From assembly GCF_003935715.1 (NCBI RefSeq), contig NZ_RHPP01000021.1, forward strand, positions 1 through 39,560: a stretch of DNA of 39,560 nucleotides. Direction: 5' to 3'. The notes under the pieces are model-generated. The model searched no databases. It had not been told where the DNA came from and worked only from the letters and a program-made list of their open reading frames with translations. Shown here in pieces: positions 15,433 to 23,870 of the stretch. Within the stretch, counting starts at the first letter, position 1. The number at the start of each line of letters is the position of its first letter. Position numbers and translations under genes: made by a program. The stretch is from Stenotrophomonas sp. 278. Lineage in GTDB: Bacteria; Pseudomonadota; Gammaproteobacteria; Xanthomonadales; Xanthomonadaceae.

Positions 15433-15508
15433 GGCCGAGTAGCTCAGTTGGTAGAGCAGGGGATTGAAAATCCCCGTGTCGGCGGTTCGATTCCGTCCTC
15501 GGCCACCA
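15433..15508 (+). tRNA. tRNA-Phe (anticodon GAA)
   Basis: A 76-base cloverleaf with encoded CCA. The acceptor stem is GGCCGAG/CTCGGCC. The anticodon stem GGGGA/TCCCC closes the loop TTGAAAA with GAA at 15476-15478. The T loop is TTCGATT. A terminator follows 10 bases downstream, so it is a monocistronic tRNA unit. Confidence 0.97.
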
Positions 15509-15517
15509 TAATTTTGA

Positions 15518-15550
15518 AGGGCTTGCAGAAATGCGAGCCCTTTTTCTTTT
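15518..15550 (+). terminator. Rho-independent terminator of tRNA-Phe
   Basis: AGGGCTTGCA, loop GAAA, TGCGAGCCCT, then TTTTCTTTT. The 10-bp stem has one mismatch. Confidence 0.85.
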
Positions 15551-15588
15551 TCAGATGCGTTTGGGCTCGATCTGATCTGGAAGTTTTC

Positions 15589-15769
15589 GTAGAGCCGGGC
15601 TTGCCCGGCTGCCTTTCATCGATGCCAGATCAACGGCGATTTCGATTCAGGGTCATGCGTAACCGGATGTTGCACGTTTCACTGCCGTCGTCTGTCGACC
15701 GACGCTACCGGGCCCGCGAACGAAGCCACAGACCATCAGCTGAAAACAGCCGGGCAAGCCCGGCTCTAC
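15589..15769. repeat. Composite SMAG element plus an additional SMAG
   Basis: A plus SMAG at 15589-15612 and a minus SMAG at 15683-15708 enclose a roughly 70-base interior (GGTCATGCGTAACCGGATGT within it). This interior recurs in the element at 16707-16821. A further minus copy at 15747-15769 supplies the TAG stop of the gene at 15766. Confidence 0.8.
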
Positions 15770-16671
15770 GGAGTTCCACCTGCCGCCGCGTGAAGCGCAT
15801 CGGCCAGCTGTTCGATGTCCGCGCGTTGATGCAGACGTTCGAGCCAATGCGCGGGCAAACCGGAAGCACCATGGAACGCACCCGCCACCTGCCCCACCAC
15901 GGCCGCCGTGGTATCTGCGTCATCACCGAGGTTGGCAGCGGCCAGTACCGCATCGGCAAACGTATGGGTGGTAGCGAAACACCACAGCGCTGCTTCAAGA
16001 CTGTGCACGACATAGCCGGTGCCTTGGATCTGATCGCGGGACTTGCTGAGGTAGCTGCCTTCGGCGATACCGCGCAGGCCTTCGCTGCAAACACTGACCG
16101 TTCCGAGATTCAACACCTCTTCCTTGCTCTGCCCATCAAGTGCGCGTGCCAGCACGGTGGCGAACAAACGGCAGGCATCCAGGCACTCGGCGGCGGCATG
16201 TGTGGTACGTGAGCTGAGCACCGCCATCTCCAGCATGTCGGGAGCGTCCAGGTAGCGCAGCACCACCGGGGCCAGCCGCATGATCGAGCCGTTGCCAGCG
16301 CTGCCGGGGTCGTCATTGCCGGCGAGCGGTTCGCCAGTGGTCAGGTAATTGTGCAGGGCACCGCGTGTGGCATTGCCGATATCAAAGCAGGTGCCGGTCG
16401 AACTCCAGTACCCATGCTGGTACCAGTTGGCGTAGCGGTTCATCTGGTCGCGCGCGTCAAAGCCACCACACCGCACCAGACTCTCCGCCAGGCACATCGC
16501 CATCGAAGTGTCGTCGGTCCACTGCCCGGCTTTGAGTCCGAACGGGCCACCGCCGACCATGTCGGTAAGTGGGGTGAAGCTGCCGCGTGGGCTGAACTCC
16601 ACGGTGGTGCCGACGGCGTCGCCGCAGGCCAGGCCGAGGAGAGCACCGCGATATCGGTCTTGAATGTCCAT
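15766..16671 (-). CDS. ADP-ribosylglycohydrolase (DraG/ARH family)
   Basis: A 301-residue hydrolase that should remove ADP-ribose from a protein, nucleic acid or small-molecule acceptor using two Mg ions. Seen: N-terminal RYRGALLGLACGDAVGTTVE at 6-25, metal-binding GQWTDDTSMAM (about 49-59), the GNGSIMRLAP turn around 136-145, and the second metal motif LGDDADTTAAVVGQVAGA around 248-265. The start MDIQDRYRG was chosen because the upstream in-frame extension is encoded by SMAG repeat. The stop is the TAG of a SMAG head. No ADP-ribosyltransferase is visible in the window, so its substrate is open. Confidence 0.95.
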   Translation of the reverse strand: MDIQDRYRGALLGLACGDAVGTTVEFSPRGSFTPLTDMVGGGPFGLKAGQWTDDTSMAMCLAESLVRCGGFDARDQMNRYANWYQHGYWSSTGTCFDIGNATRGALHNYLTTGEPLAGNDDPGSAGNGSIMRLAPVVLRYLDAPDMLEMAVLSSRTTHAAAECLDACRLFATVLARALDGQSKEEVLNLGTVSVCSEGLRGIAEGSYLSKSRDQIQGTGYVVHSLEAALWCFATTHTFADAVLAAANLGDDADTTAAVVGQVAGAFHGASGLPAHWLERLHQRADIEQLADALHAAAGGTP

Positions 16672-16706
16672 GGGGCATTCTAGGACCGAATGGCGCTTGG
16701 ATCTTC

Positions 16707-16821
16707 GTAGAGCCGGGCTTGCCCGGCTGCTGTTGGCGCTGATCAACGGCGGTGTCGATTTGGGGTCATGCGTTACCGGATGTTGGGTGTTTCACGGCCG
16801 TCGTCTGTCGACCGACGCTAC
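16707..16821. repeat. Composite SMAG element (inverted heterodimer)
   Basis: A plus SMAG at 16707-16730 and a minus SMAG at 16796-16821, with a conserved interior including GATCAACGGC and CATGCGTTACCGGATGTTGG. It is a second copy of the element at 15589-15708, in the same orientation on the other side of the ARH gene. No gene lies between 16672 and 16884. Confidence 0.8.
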
Positions 16822-16884
16822 CAGGCCTACGTGCCATTTATTGATTGCGCGTCGTGCGATGTGCGATGTGCGATGTGCAGTGAC

Positions 16885-17148
16885 TCACAGACTGCGCTCG
16901 AAGTCAGTGGGGGCGTCCCGCCGACAGACACCCGCAGCCTTCAGCATGTCCGGGACCCGCAGCGTTGCCTCACGCGCGGCGTCCTCGTAGGTAGCCGCCT
17001 CAACCAACAGCCCGGGCAGATCGGTGCTGGTGCCTACGTACACGTCGGCTTCTTCGTTGTGAGTGATGTCAAGGCGGATGGTTGTGGGAAGCCCACAGCG
17101 CGCGAGGAAATGGCCAAACGGCCAACCCAACCGGTAATGCAGATTCAT
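16885..17148 (-). CDS. DUF1902 (HicB-like) small protein
   Basis: An 87-residue protein starting MNLHYRLGWPFGHFLARCGL, then a domain IRLDITHNEEADVYVGTSTD followed by LPGLLVEAATYEDAARE. This is the DUF1902/HicB-type fold with the typical V-x-Y-V-x-S-x-D-L-P-G-L-x-x-E-A core. AGGAGG lies 5 bases before the ATG and fixes the start; the open frame extends further upstream without support. HicB-like proteins are often antitoxins, but no HicA-like toxin is found beside it. It could be an orphan regulator. Confidence 0.8.
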   Translation of the reverse strand: MNLHYRLGWPFGHFLARCGLPTTIRLDITHNEEADVYVGTSTDLPGLLVEAATYEDAAREATLRVPDMLKAAGVCRRDAPTDFERSL

Positions 17149-17269
17149 TTCGGCCTCCTGCTGCAGCGAACCGATCGCTGCTCCCTGGCAGAAATGGTAG
17201 GTAGAAGCAGCGGGCATCACGATTGGGGATCGCGACAGGTGTTGGCGGTATTGGCCCTGTGTTGGTAAA

Positions 17270-17293
17270 GCAGCGGGGCAAGCCCCGCTCTAC
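17270..17293 (-). repeat. SMAG palindromic repeat
   Basis: GTAGAGCGGGGCTTGCCCCG read on the minus strand, upstream of the lipocalin gene. The stretch 17149-17269 shows no further gene. Confidence 0.85.
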
Positions 17294-17361
17294 GCACACG
17301 GAATTTTTACATTCCGTCCTACCCTGCCCCCTAAGCTCTGGCCTCCTGCCGGGAGACCTTC

Positions 17362-17898
17362 ATGCGCCTTCGCCCTGCCCTGCTTTCCGTTGGCTTCCTG
17401 TTGACGACCTTCACCGCCAGCGCGGTTGAACCGGTGCGCTCGGTGCCGGCGCTGGACATGGGCCGCTATGCCGGGCAGTGGCATGAAATCGCGCATCTTC
17501 CGGTGTCGTTCCAGAAGAAATGCCTGGGCGACATCACCGCCACCTATGCGCTGCGAGGGGATGGGCGGATCAGTGTGTACAACGCCTGTCGCACGGCAGA
17601 CGGGACAATTGCGGCTGAAGGCGTGGCACGGCCGGTGGAAGGTGAGCCAGGACAACTGCAGGTGCGGTTCGCGCCGGACTGGCTTTCGTGGGTGCCGTTT
17701 GTATGGGCCGACTACTGGGTGATTGCGCTGGACCCGGACTACCAGTGGGTGGTGGTGGGAGATCCGGGGCATAAGTACCTGTGGATTCTGTCGCGGTCGC
17801 CGTCGATGGACGCGCGCTTGTTTGCCGAGTTGAAGAGCAAGGCCGAGGCGATGGGGTATGACCTGGGGCCACTGAAGGTGATGGCACCGGTGGAGTAG
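17362..17898 (+). CDS. Bacterial lipocalin (Blc-like), exported
   Basis: A 178-residue lipid-binding beta-barrel. Signal peptide MRLRPALLSVGFLLTTFTAS with likely cleavage ASA-VEP; unlike Blc of enterobacteria there is no lipobox cysteine. Seen: the lipocalin hallmark RYAGQWHEIAHLPVSFQKKC at 35-54, the YNACR strand, VPFVWADYWVIALDPDYQWV in the middle of the barrel, and the C-terminal helix region SPSMDARLFAEL. Family members bind lysophospholipids or fatty acids in the periplasm or outer membrane. The ribosome site is GGGAG. A SMAG begins three bases after the stop. Confidence 0.93.
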   Translation: MRLRPALLSVGFLLTTFTASAVEPVRSVPALDMGRYAGQWHEIAHLPVSFQKKCLGDITATYALRGDGRISVYNACRTADGTIAAEGVARPVEGEPGQLQVRFAPDWLSWVPFVWADYWVIALDPDYQWVVVGDPGHKYLWILSRSPSMDARLFAELKSKAEAMGYDLGPLKVMAPVE

Positions 17899-17900
17899 GA

Positions 17901-17924
17901 GCAGCCGGGCAAGCCCGGCTCTAC
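17901..17924 (-). repeat. SMAG palindromic repeat
   Basis: GTAGAGCCGGGCTTGCCCGG read on the minus strand, two bases after the lipocalin stop. Confidence 0.85.
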
Positions 17925-18034
17925 GGGGATGGTGAACGTCATGGGGCCGCCCTAGGATGGGGCCGGGTGTCGTACACCCCCACAACCACCATACGCCGTA
18001 GTATGCTCTTCGCCCTGCACGAGGATTCGCGCCC

Positions 18035-18520
18035 ATGTCCCACCGCCTTCGTCCACTTCTTGTTCTGTCCCTGCTGGCGGTTACCGCCGTGGCGCTGACG
18101 GCCTGCAACCGCACCGTGAAACGGGTTTCGCCGCCGGCGGCCAGCGTGCAGCAGCTGACAGTGCAGGCCGATGGCAGCTGGACGCTGGTGCTGCGCCTGC
18201 AGAACTTCAGCTCCATGCCCATGACCTTCGACAGCGTGAATCTGCAGATGCAGGTCGCCGACCAGGATGCCGGGACGTTGACTGCCAGCCCGGCCATGTC
18301 CATTGGCGGGGTTTCGGCGGATGTGGTCAACGTCAACCTCAAACCCAGCTCGGCCGCGCGCATCGTGGTGGCCGACGCCCTGGCCGGTAACCGCACCCTG
18401 AGCTACAGCCTCAAGGGCACGGTCTCGGCCACGCCGGAAGACAAGAAACAACGCAGCTTCGATATCACCGGCCGCAGCACCCTCAACCAGGCCCCGGGCC
18501 TGCCGGGCGTGCTGCGCTGA
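18035..18520 (+). CDS. LEA-type-2 (WHy domain) lipoprotein
   Basis: A 161-residue lipoprotein. Signal peptide with lipobox ALTAC, mature N-terminus Cys at about residue 24. The body is a single immunoglobulin-like WHy/LEA14 fold: SWTLVLRLQNFSSMPMTFDS at 48-67 followed by VNLQMQV, a proline-poor beta pattern, and YSLKGTVS near the C-terminus. Such proteins are linked to desiccation or envelope stress, but the precise role is unknown. It sits 52 bases before the acyl-CoA dehydrogenase gene on the same strand, so co-transcription is possible. Confidence 0.88.
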   Translation: MSHRLRPLLVLSLLAVTAVALTACNRTVKRVSPPAASVQQLTVQADGSWTLVLRLQNFSSMPMTFDSVNLQMQVADQDAGTLTASPAMSIGGVSADVVNVNLKPSSAARIVVADALAGNRTLSYSLKGTVSATPEDKKQRSFDITGRSTLNQAPGLPGVLR

Positions 18521-18571
18521 TCCCACGGCCCCGCCGCCCCACCCTTTCCAGCATGTGATCGAGACCCGACG

Positions 18572-20362
18572 ATGAGCAGCTACACCGCACCGCTTTCCGA
18601 TATCCGTTTCGCCCTGCACGACGTCCTGAAGGCCGAGTCGCTGTTCGCCCGGTTGGGCTTTGCCGATGCCACCACCGATGTGGTCGACGCAGTGCTGGAG
18701 GAAGCCGGCCGCTTCAGCGCGGGCGTGCTGGCACCGCTCAACAGCGTGGGCGATGAGATCGGCTGCGTGCTGGACCAGGCCACCGGTGAAGTGACCACCC
18801 CGCCGGGCTTCAAGCAGGCCTATGACCAGTTCGTGGAAGGTGGCTGGACCGGGCTGACCGCCGCGCCGGAACTGGGCGGCCAGGGCCTGCCGCATACCCT
18901 GGGTGTGCCGCTGAACGAAATGATCAACGCCGCCAACCTGGCCTGGGGCAACTTCCCGCTGCTTTCGCACGGCGCGATTGAAGCGCTGAAGCAGCACGGC
19001 GAGGCCTGGCAGCAGGACGCGTTCCTGAAGCCGCTGATCGAAGGGCGCTGGACCGGCACCATGTGCCTGACCGAACCGCACTGCGGCACCGACCTGGGCC
19101 TGCTCAAGACCAAGGCCGAGCCGAATGCCGACGGCAGCTACGCGATCACCGGCACCAAGATCTTCATCACCGCGGGCGAGCACGACCTTACCGACAACAT
19201 CGTGCACCTGGTGCTGGCCAAGCTGCCGGACGCACCGGCCGGTGCGAAGGGAATTTCGCTGTTTGTCACGCCCAAGTTCAAGGTCGACCGCGAAGGCAGC
19301 GTTGGTGAGCGCAACGCGCTGCGCTGCGGCTCGATCGAGCACAAGATGGGCATCAAGGGCTCGGTGACCTGCGTGATGAACTTTGACGGCGCGCAGGGCT
19401 ACCTGGTCGGCCAGCCGCACAAGGGCCTGCAGGCGATGTTTACCATGATGAACACCGCACGCCTGGGCGTCGGCCTGCAGGGCATCGGCCTGTCCGAACG
19501 CGCTTACCAGAACGCGCTGAAGTATGCGCGCGAACGCCTGCAGTCGCGCTCGCTGAGCGGTCCGAAGAACCCGGACAAGCCGGCCGACCCGATCCTGGTG
19601 CACCCGGACGTGCGGCGCATGCTGCTGTCGATCAAATCGCTGGTGGAAGGCAGCCGCCTGCTGGCGCTGCATGCCGCTACCCTGATCGACGTGGCCCACC
19701 ACGCCGAAGATGCCGCCGAGCGCGAGCGCGCGGAAACGCTGGTGAGCTTCCTCACCCCGATTTCCAAGGCCTGCCAGACCGAATGGGGCATCGAGAATAC
19801 CTACAACGCGCTGCAGTGCTTCGGCGGCCACGGCTACATCCGCGAACACGGCATGGAGCAGCTGGCCCGCGATGCGCGCATCACCACCCTGTATGAAGGG
19901 ACCACCGGCATCCAGGCATTGGACCTGATCGGCCGCAAGACTGCTGCCAGTCAGGGCGCAGGCCTGAAACTGATGCTGGCCGAGATCGAGGCGTTCGCGA
20001 AGGCCAATGAAGGCAACGAGGCGCTGGCCGAGTTCATTGCCCCGCTGCGCGCCAAGGCGCAGGAATGGGGCCAGCTGACCATGGCCACCCTGCAGCGCGC
20101 GGCCACCAACCCGGAAGAACTCGGTGCCGCCAGCTTCGACTACCTGTTCTACTCCGGCTACGTAGTGCTGGCCTACTGGTGGGCGCGCAGCGTGGCTGCG
20201 GCAGATGCCTCCAGCCAGAGCGAGGCGTTCAAGCAGGCCAAGCGCGAAACCGCCCGCTTCTACTTCAGCCGGATGCTGCCGCGCACGCTCAGCCATGCGG
20301 CCGCCATCCAGGCCGGTGCCGAGCCGTTGATGGCGATGGAAGACGCACGTTTCGGGGCGTAA
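18572..20362 (+). CDS. Acyl-CoA dehydrogenase (FadE/DmdC-like long form)
   Basis: A 596-residue flavoenzyme catalysing alpha-beta desaturation of acyl-CoA. Seen: FAD-binding region CLTEPHCGTDLGLLKTKAEP at 165-184 and IFITAGEH at 197-204; catalytic Glu442 in LYEGTTGIQALDLIGRK; QCFGGHGYIREHGMEQLARD at 415-434; and a C-terminal extension of about 130 residues that distinguishes the roughly 600-residue subfamily from 380-residue medium-chain enzymes. The closest family names are acyl-CoA dehydrogenases with the extra C-terminal domain and methylthiopropionyl-CoA dehydrogenase DmdC. The chain-length preference is not readable. The antisense frame of 817 residues is a shadow. Repeats follow the stop. 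Confidence 0.95.
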   Translation: MSSYTAPLSDIRFALHDVLKAESLFARLGFADATTDVVDAVLEEAGRFSAGVLAPLNSVGDEIGCVLDQATGEVTTPPGFKQAYDQFVEGGWTGLTAAPELGGQGLPHTLGVPLNEMINAANLAWGNFPLLSHGAIEALKQHGEAWQQDAFLKPLIEGRWTGTMCLTEPHCGTDLGLLKTKAEPNADGSYAITGTKIFITAGEHDLTDNIVHLVLAKLPDAPAGAKGISLFVTPKFKVDREGSVGERNALRCGSIEHKMGIKGSVTCVMNFDGAQGYLVGQPHKGLQAMFTMMNTARLGVGLQGIGLSERAYQNALKYARERLQSRSLSGPKNPDKPADPILVHPDVRRMLLSIKSLVEGSRLLALHAATLIDVAHHAEDAAERERAETLVSFLTPISKACQTEWGIENTYNALQCFGGHGYIREHGMEQLARDARITTLYEGTTGIQALDLIGRKTAASQGAGLKLMLAEIEAFAKANEGNEALAEFIAPLRAKAQEWGQLTMATLQRAATNPEELGAASFDYLFYSGYVVLAYWWARSVAAADASSQSEAFKQAKRETARFYFSRMLPRTLSHAAAIQAGAEPLMAMEDARFGA

Positions 20363-20370
20363 TGGTTGCC

Positions 20371-20396
20371 CGTGCCGACCAACGGTCGGCACCTAC
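20371..20396 (-). repeat. SMAG palindromic repeat
   Basis: GTAGGTGCCGACCGTTGGTC read on the minus strand, nine bases past the acyl-CoA dehydrogenase stop. Confidence 0.8.
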
Positions 20397-20406
20397 CGGT
20401 ACGTGG

Positions 20407-20465
20407 ACCGGAACGGCGACAGTTTGCAGAGGCGATGCCTCTACACAAACTGTCACCGTTCCGGT
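20407..20465. repeat. Nested long hairpin upstream of the HNH gene
   Basis: Outer arms 20407-20426 and 20446-20465 pair over 20 bases with a single mismatch. Inside, AGAGGC-GAT-GCCTCT forms a GTAG-headed SMAG-like hairpin (20427-20444). Its right end is 16 bases before the ATG at 20482, so it may affect translation or termination. Confidence 0.8.
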
Positions 20466-20481
20466 ATAAGCTGTTTTCCCG

Positions 20482-21141
20482 ATGGAGACAGACACTACAC
20501 GCCTAGGTCTGATCGATACCGGAGCGTCTTCCGCGCCGGTCGCTGAAGCTTCGCCGTCGCCCACCCTGTACCGACCCGGCACCGTGCGCCTGTTGTCGCT
20601 GGACGCCCACGGCCGGGTGCTGGACTGGATCACCTGGCAGGACGCTGCCTGCCTGTACGCCCGCGAGGCCGTGGCCTGGACCCTGGGCGACCCCTGCCTG
20701 CACATCCATGGCGGCACCTGCCGCACCACCGGGCTGCGCAGTGGCATGGACCTGCACCCGATCATCGCCGCACGCGGCCATGCGCGCTCGCGGGCGCTGG
20801 ACCCCACCCCGAACCTGACCAACCAGGCGCTGTTCGCGCGCGACGCCCACCTGTGCCTGTACTGCGGCCAGCAGTTCAACCGGCCGCAGCTGACCCGCGA
20901 CCACGTCATGCCTATTTCCAAAGGCGGCCGAGACGTCTGGGAAAACGTGGTCAGCGCCTGCTTCCACTGCAACTCGCGCAAGAGCGACCGCACCCCGCAG
21001 CAGGCCAGCATGCCGCTGCTGGCGGTGCCTTACCGCCCGAGCTGGATCGAACACATGATCCTGTCCAACCGCAACATCCTGGCCGATCAGATGGCGTTCC
21101 TGAAGGCGCAGCTGCCCAAGCGCTCCAAACTCTCCGCCTGA
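20482..21141 (+). CDS. HNH endonuclease-type protein
   Basis: A 219-residue predicted metal-dependent nuclease. Seen: a zinc-ribbon CLYC at 125-128 and CFHC at 160-163 flanking the HNH core, with [20 protein letters not shown] at 137-156 holding the DH general base pair, Asn155 and CNSRKSD. The N-terminal 120 residues are unrelated to the nuclease fold and contain [20 protein letters not shown], a pattern I associate with chromosomal, non-mobile HNH proteins of this group. There is no intein, intron or restriction partner next to it. The cellular role is unknown. Confidence 0.9.
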   Translation: METDTTRLGLIDTGASSAPVAEASPSPTLYRPGTVRLLSLDAHGRVLDWITWQDAACLYAREAVAWTLGDPCLHIHGGTCRTTGLRSGMDLHPIIAARGHARSRALDPTPNLTNQALFARDAHLCLYCGQQFNRPQLTRDHVMPISKGGRDVWENVVSACFHCNSRKSDRTPQQASMPLLAVPYRPSWIEHMILSNRNILADQMAFLKAQLPKRSKLSA

Positions 21142-21254
21142 CCTGCGTCAGGTTGTCGCAGGCGTCGTCACCGGAGCCTCACCGGGTTGGCGCTTTGCTT
21201 GCTCCACCCCGCTTTGGGGGCGAAAATAGGCGCTTGAGAAAAAGCGCAGAAAAC

Positions 21255-23153
21255 ATGATCGATTCCGCCCGCTATCCCCGCCTGTCGCGCATCCAGACCC
21301 CGGATGACCTGCGCAGGTTCGAAGAGTCCGAACTGCCCGCCATCGCGGATGAACTGCGTGCCTATCTGATTGAATCGGTGGGCAAGAGCGGCGGGCACTT
21401 TGGGGCTGGCCTGGGCGTGATCGAACTGACCGTGGCCCTGCACTACCTGTACCAGACCCCGACCGACCAGCTGGTCTGGGACGTGGGCCACCAGACCTAC
21501 CCGCACAAGATCCTGACCGGTCGCCGCGACGAAATCCACACGGTCAAGCAGAAGGACGGCGTGGCACCGTTCCCGAAGCGCGAGGAAAGCGTGTTCGATA
21601 CCTTCGGGGTTGGCCATTCGTCGACCTCGATCTCAGCCGCCCTGGGCATGGCCATCGCCTGCCAGCGCGGGGGTGACGACCGCCGCGTGGTGGCCGTGAT
21701 CGGCGACGGCGCGATGACCGCCGGCATGGCCTATGAGGCGCTGAACCATGCCGGTGGCATGGACCAGGAACCGAATCTCCTGGTGATCCTCAACGACAAC
21801 AACATGTCCATCTCCGAAGCGGTGGGTGGACTGACCAAGATCCTCGGCCGCGCCACCGGCAGCCGCACGCTCAATGCGCTGCGCGAAGGTGGCAAGCGGA
21901 TTCTGGGTGACAAGAAAAAGTCGCCGCCGGCGCGCTTCGTCAAGCGCTGGGAAGAGCACTGGAAGGGCATGTTCGTGCCGTCCACGTTCTTCGAGGAAAT
22001 GGGTTTCCACTACACCGGCCCGATCGATGGCCACGACCTGCCCGCACTGGTCTCCACGCTCAAGACGCTGAAGGGCCTGAAGGGTCTGAAGCTGCTGCAC
22101 GTGATGACTACCAAGGGCAAGGGCTACGAGCGCGCCGAGGGCGACCAGATCGGCTACCACGCGGTGGGCCCGTTCGACCCGGACAAGGGTCTGGTGTCCA
22201 AGGGCGGGGTCAAGAAGCCGACCTACACCGACGTTTTCAGCGACTGGCTGTGCGACGCCGCCGCGGCCGAACCGCGCCTGCTGGGCATCACCCCGGCGAT
22301 GCGCGAAGGCTCGGGCCTGGTGCGTTTCAGCAAGGAGTATCCGGAGCGCTACTACGACGTGGCCATTGCCGAACAGCACGCGGTGACGCTGGCGGCCGGC
22401 ATGGCGACCCAGGGGGCCAAGCCGGTGGTGGCGATCTACTCCACCTTCCTGCAGCGCGCGTATGACCAGCTGGTGCACGACGTGGCGATCCAGAAGCTGG
22501 ATGTGCTGTTTGCCATTGACCGCGCCGGCGTGGTTGGTCCGGACGGGGCCACGCATGCCGGGAACCTTGATTTGAGCTTCCTGCGTTGCGTGCCGCACAT
22601 GGTGGTGATGGCCCCGGCCGACGAAGCCGAATGCCGGCAGATGCTGACCACCGGCCTGCGTTACGAAGGCCCGGCCGCGGTGCGTTATCCGCGCGGAAGC
22701 GGCACCGGCGTGGCCGCGGGCAGCGACCTGTCCACCCTGGAGATCGGCAAGGCCGAGGTGCGTGTGCAGGGCAGTCGGATTGCGTTGCTGGCGTTTGGCA
22801 GCACGGTGCCGGCGGCCGAAGCCGTGGGCCGGGAGCTGGGCCTGACCGTGGTCAACATGCGTTTCATCAAGCCCTTGGATCGTGCCCTGCTGCTGCAGCT
22901 GGCAGGTACCCATGAGGGCTTTGTCACCGTGGAAGACAACGTGGTGGCCGGCGGTGCTGGTTCCGGCGTGGCCGAGCTGCTGAACGGCGAGGACGTGCTG
23001 CGCCCGTTCCTGCACATGGGCCTGCCGGACAGCTTCCAGCATCACGCCAGCCGCGAGGACCTGCTGGCCGAGGCCGGGATTGATGCCGCTGGCATCCGGG
23101 CAGCGGTGCTGAAGCGCTGGCCGAAGCTGGGCGAGCGTACTGAGGTGGCGTAG
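21255..23153 (+). CDS. dxs: 1-deoxy-D-xylulose-5-phosphate synthase
   Basis: The first enzyme of the MEP pathway, condensing pyruvate and glyceraldehyde-3-phosphate with thiamine diphosphate. 632 residues, the usual length. Seen: [20 protein letters not shown] at 76-95 with substrate/TPP histidines, the TPP/Mg motif [20 protein letters not shown] around 149-168 followed by the NDNNMSIS loop, catalytic Glu in [17 protein letters not shown], and GPDGATHAG in the transketolase middle domain. The start MIDSARYP follows a short AGAAAAC leader. The stop TAG is the head of a SMAG. It is essential in most bacteria of this group and is single here, without IspA or XseB neighbours. Confidence 0.97.
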   Translation: MIDSARYPRLSRIQTPDDLRRFEESELPAIADELRAYLIESVGKSGGHFGAGLGVIELTVALHYLYQTPTDQLVWDVGHQTYPHKILTGRRDEIHTVKQKDGVAPFPKREESVFDTFGVGHSSTSISAALGMAIACQRGGDDRRVVAVIGDGAMTAGMAYEALNHAGGMDQEPNLLVILNDNNMSISEAVGGLTKILGRATGSRTLNALREGGKRILGDKKKSPPARFVKRWEEHWKGMFVPSTFFEEMGFHYTGPIDGHDLPALVSTLKTLKGLKGLKLLHVMTTKGKGYERAEGDQIGYHAVGPFDPDKGLVSKGGVKKPTYTDVFSDWLCDAAAAEPRLLGITPAMREGSGLVRFSKEYPERYYDVAIAEQHAVTLAAGMATQGAKPVVAIYSTFLQRAYDQLVHDVAIQKLDVLFAIDRAGVVGPDGATHAGNLDLSFLRCVPHMVVMAPADEAECRQMLTTGLRYEGPAAVRYPRGSGTGVAAGSDLSTLEIGKAEVRVQGSRIALLAFGSTVPAAEAVGRELGLTVVNMRFIKPLDRALLLQLAGTHEGFVTVEDNVVAGGAGSGVAELLNGEDVLRPFLHMGLPDSFQHHASREDLLAEAGIDAAGIRAAVLKRWPKLGERTEVA

Positions 23154-23217
23154 AGCCACGCCCTGCGTGGCTGCTTGATGGCCGGCTTGGTCGAAGCCAC
23201 GCAGGGCGTGGCTCTAC
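23150..23217. repeat. Inverted SMAG pair, probable bidirectional terminator
   Basis: A plus copy at 23150-23174 and a minus copy at 23193-23217 are identical over 22 bases and could form one long hairpin. It lies between the converging dxs and DUF3011 genes, and its GTAG gives dxs its stop. Confidence 0.85.
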
Positions 23218-23238
23218 GGGGCGACCGGATGCAGCGAG

Positions 23239-23760
23239 TTAACGGACTTCGAAATCGGCGCGGCATCCGCGGTTGACCCAAACGCCATCGCGGTCCCAGC
23301 CCCAGGTCTGCCCTTCAATGCAGGCCGTATTGGAACGCTGGCGGATCATGCGTGCATCACGGCGGATGCTGACGTTGCAGCGGCGCATCCGGCTGTCGTT
23401 GGAATCGCAGCCGATGATTTCGCCACGGCCACCGTTACCGCCCCAGCCGTGACCACCGCCGTGTGAGGGGCGCCCGCGTTCGGAGACGAATTCTGCACGG
23501 CATCCGCGGGTGACCCAGATGCCCCCGCGACTTTGACCCCAGGTATCGCCCTCGATGCAGGGCGAGCCGGAGAGCTGGCGCACAAGGCGCGCCCGGCCTT
23601 CGAAGGGGCACTGCGCGGTGCGGTTCTTGTTCGACTCGCAGCGCACCGGGCCATCGTTGTAGTAGCCGTCGTCATAGCGCTGTGCCTGGGCATTGCCCGC
23701 CAGGGCCAGTGCCACCACCGGCAGCAGTCCCCACAGCCAGTTCTGCTTTCCGTGCGTCAT
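23239..23760 (-). CDS. Exported DUF3011 protein with two Cys-rich repeats
   Basis: A 173-residue secreted protein. Signal peptide ending GNAQAQ. Two DUF3011 units: CESNKNRTAQCPFEG to WGQSRGGIWVTRGCRAEF, and CDSNDSRMRRCNVSI to WGWDRDGVWVNRGCRADFEV. A Gly/His-rich linker (GGGHGWGGNGGRGE) separates them. Each unit has four Cys, likely disulfide-bonded in the periplasm, and the lectin-like repeat I-W-V-x-R-G-C-R-A-(E/D)-F. GAGGAG precedes the ATG at a good distance. The function of DUF3011 is unknown. It converges on dxs. Confidence 0.93.
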   Translation of the reverse strand: MTHGKQNWLWGLLPVVALALAGNAQAQRYDDGYYNDGPVRCESNKNRTAQCPFEGRARLVRQLSGSPCIEGDTWGQSRGGIWVTRGCRAEFVSERGRPSHGGGHGWGGNGGRGEIIGCDSNDSRMRRCNVSIRRDARMIRQRSNTACIEGQTWGWDRDGVWVNRGCRADFEVR

Positions 23761-23870
23761 GCGATGCTCCTCGTGCCGGTTGGATGAATGGGCACAGCAT
23801 CTGCGAAACCGGCGCGTTCGCCTATAGGTCGGAAGGCAGGATTTCAGGGGCGATTCAACTAGCCGAGACT

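Noticed and set aside
17939-20392. 817-residue minus-strand open frame
   Set aside because: Antisense to the acyl-CoA dehydrogenase and lipoprotein genes; Gln/His/Gly-rich composition and no motif.
21633-23159. 508-residue minus-strand open frame
   Set aside because: Antisense to dxs, which has complete TPP-enzyme motifs.
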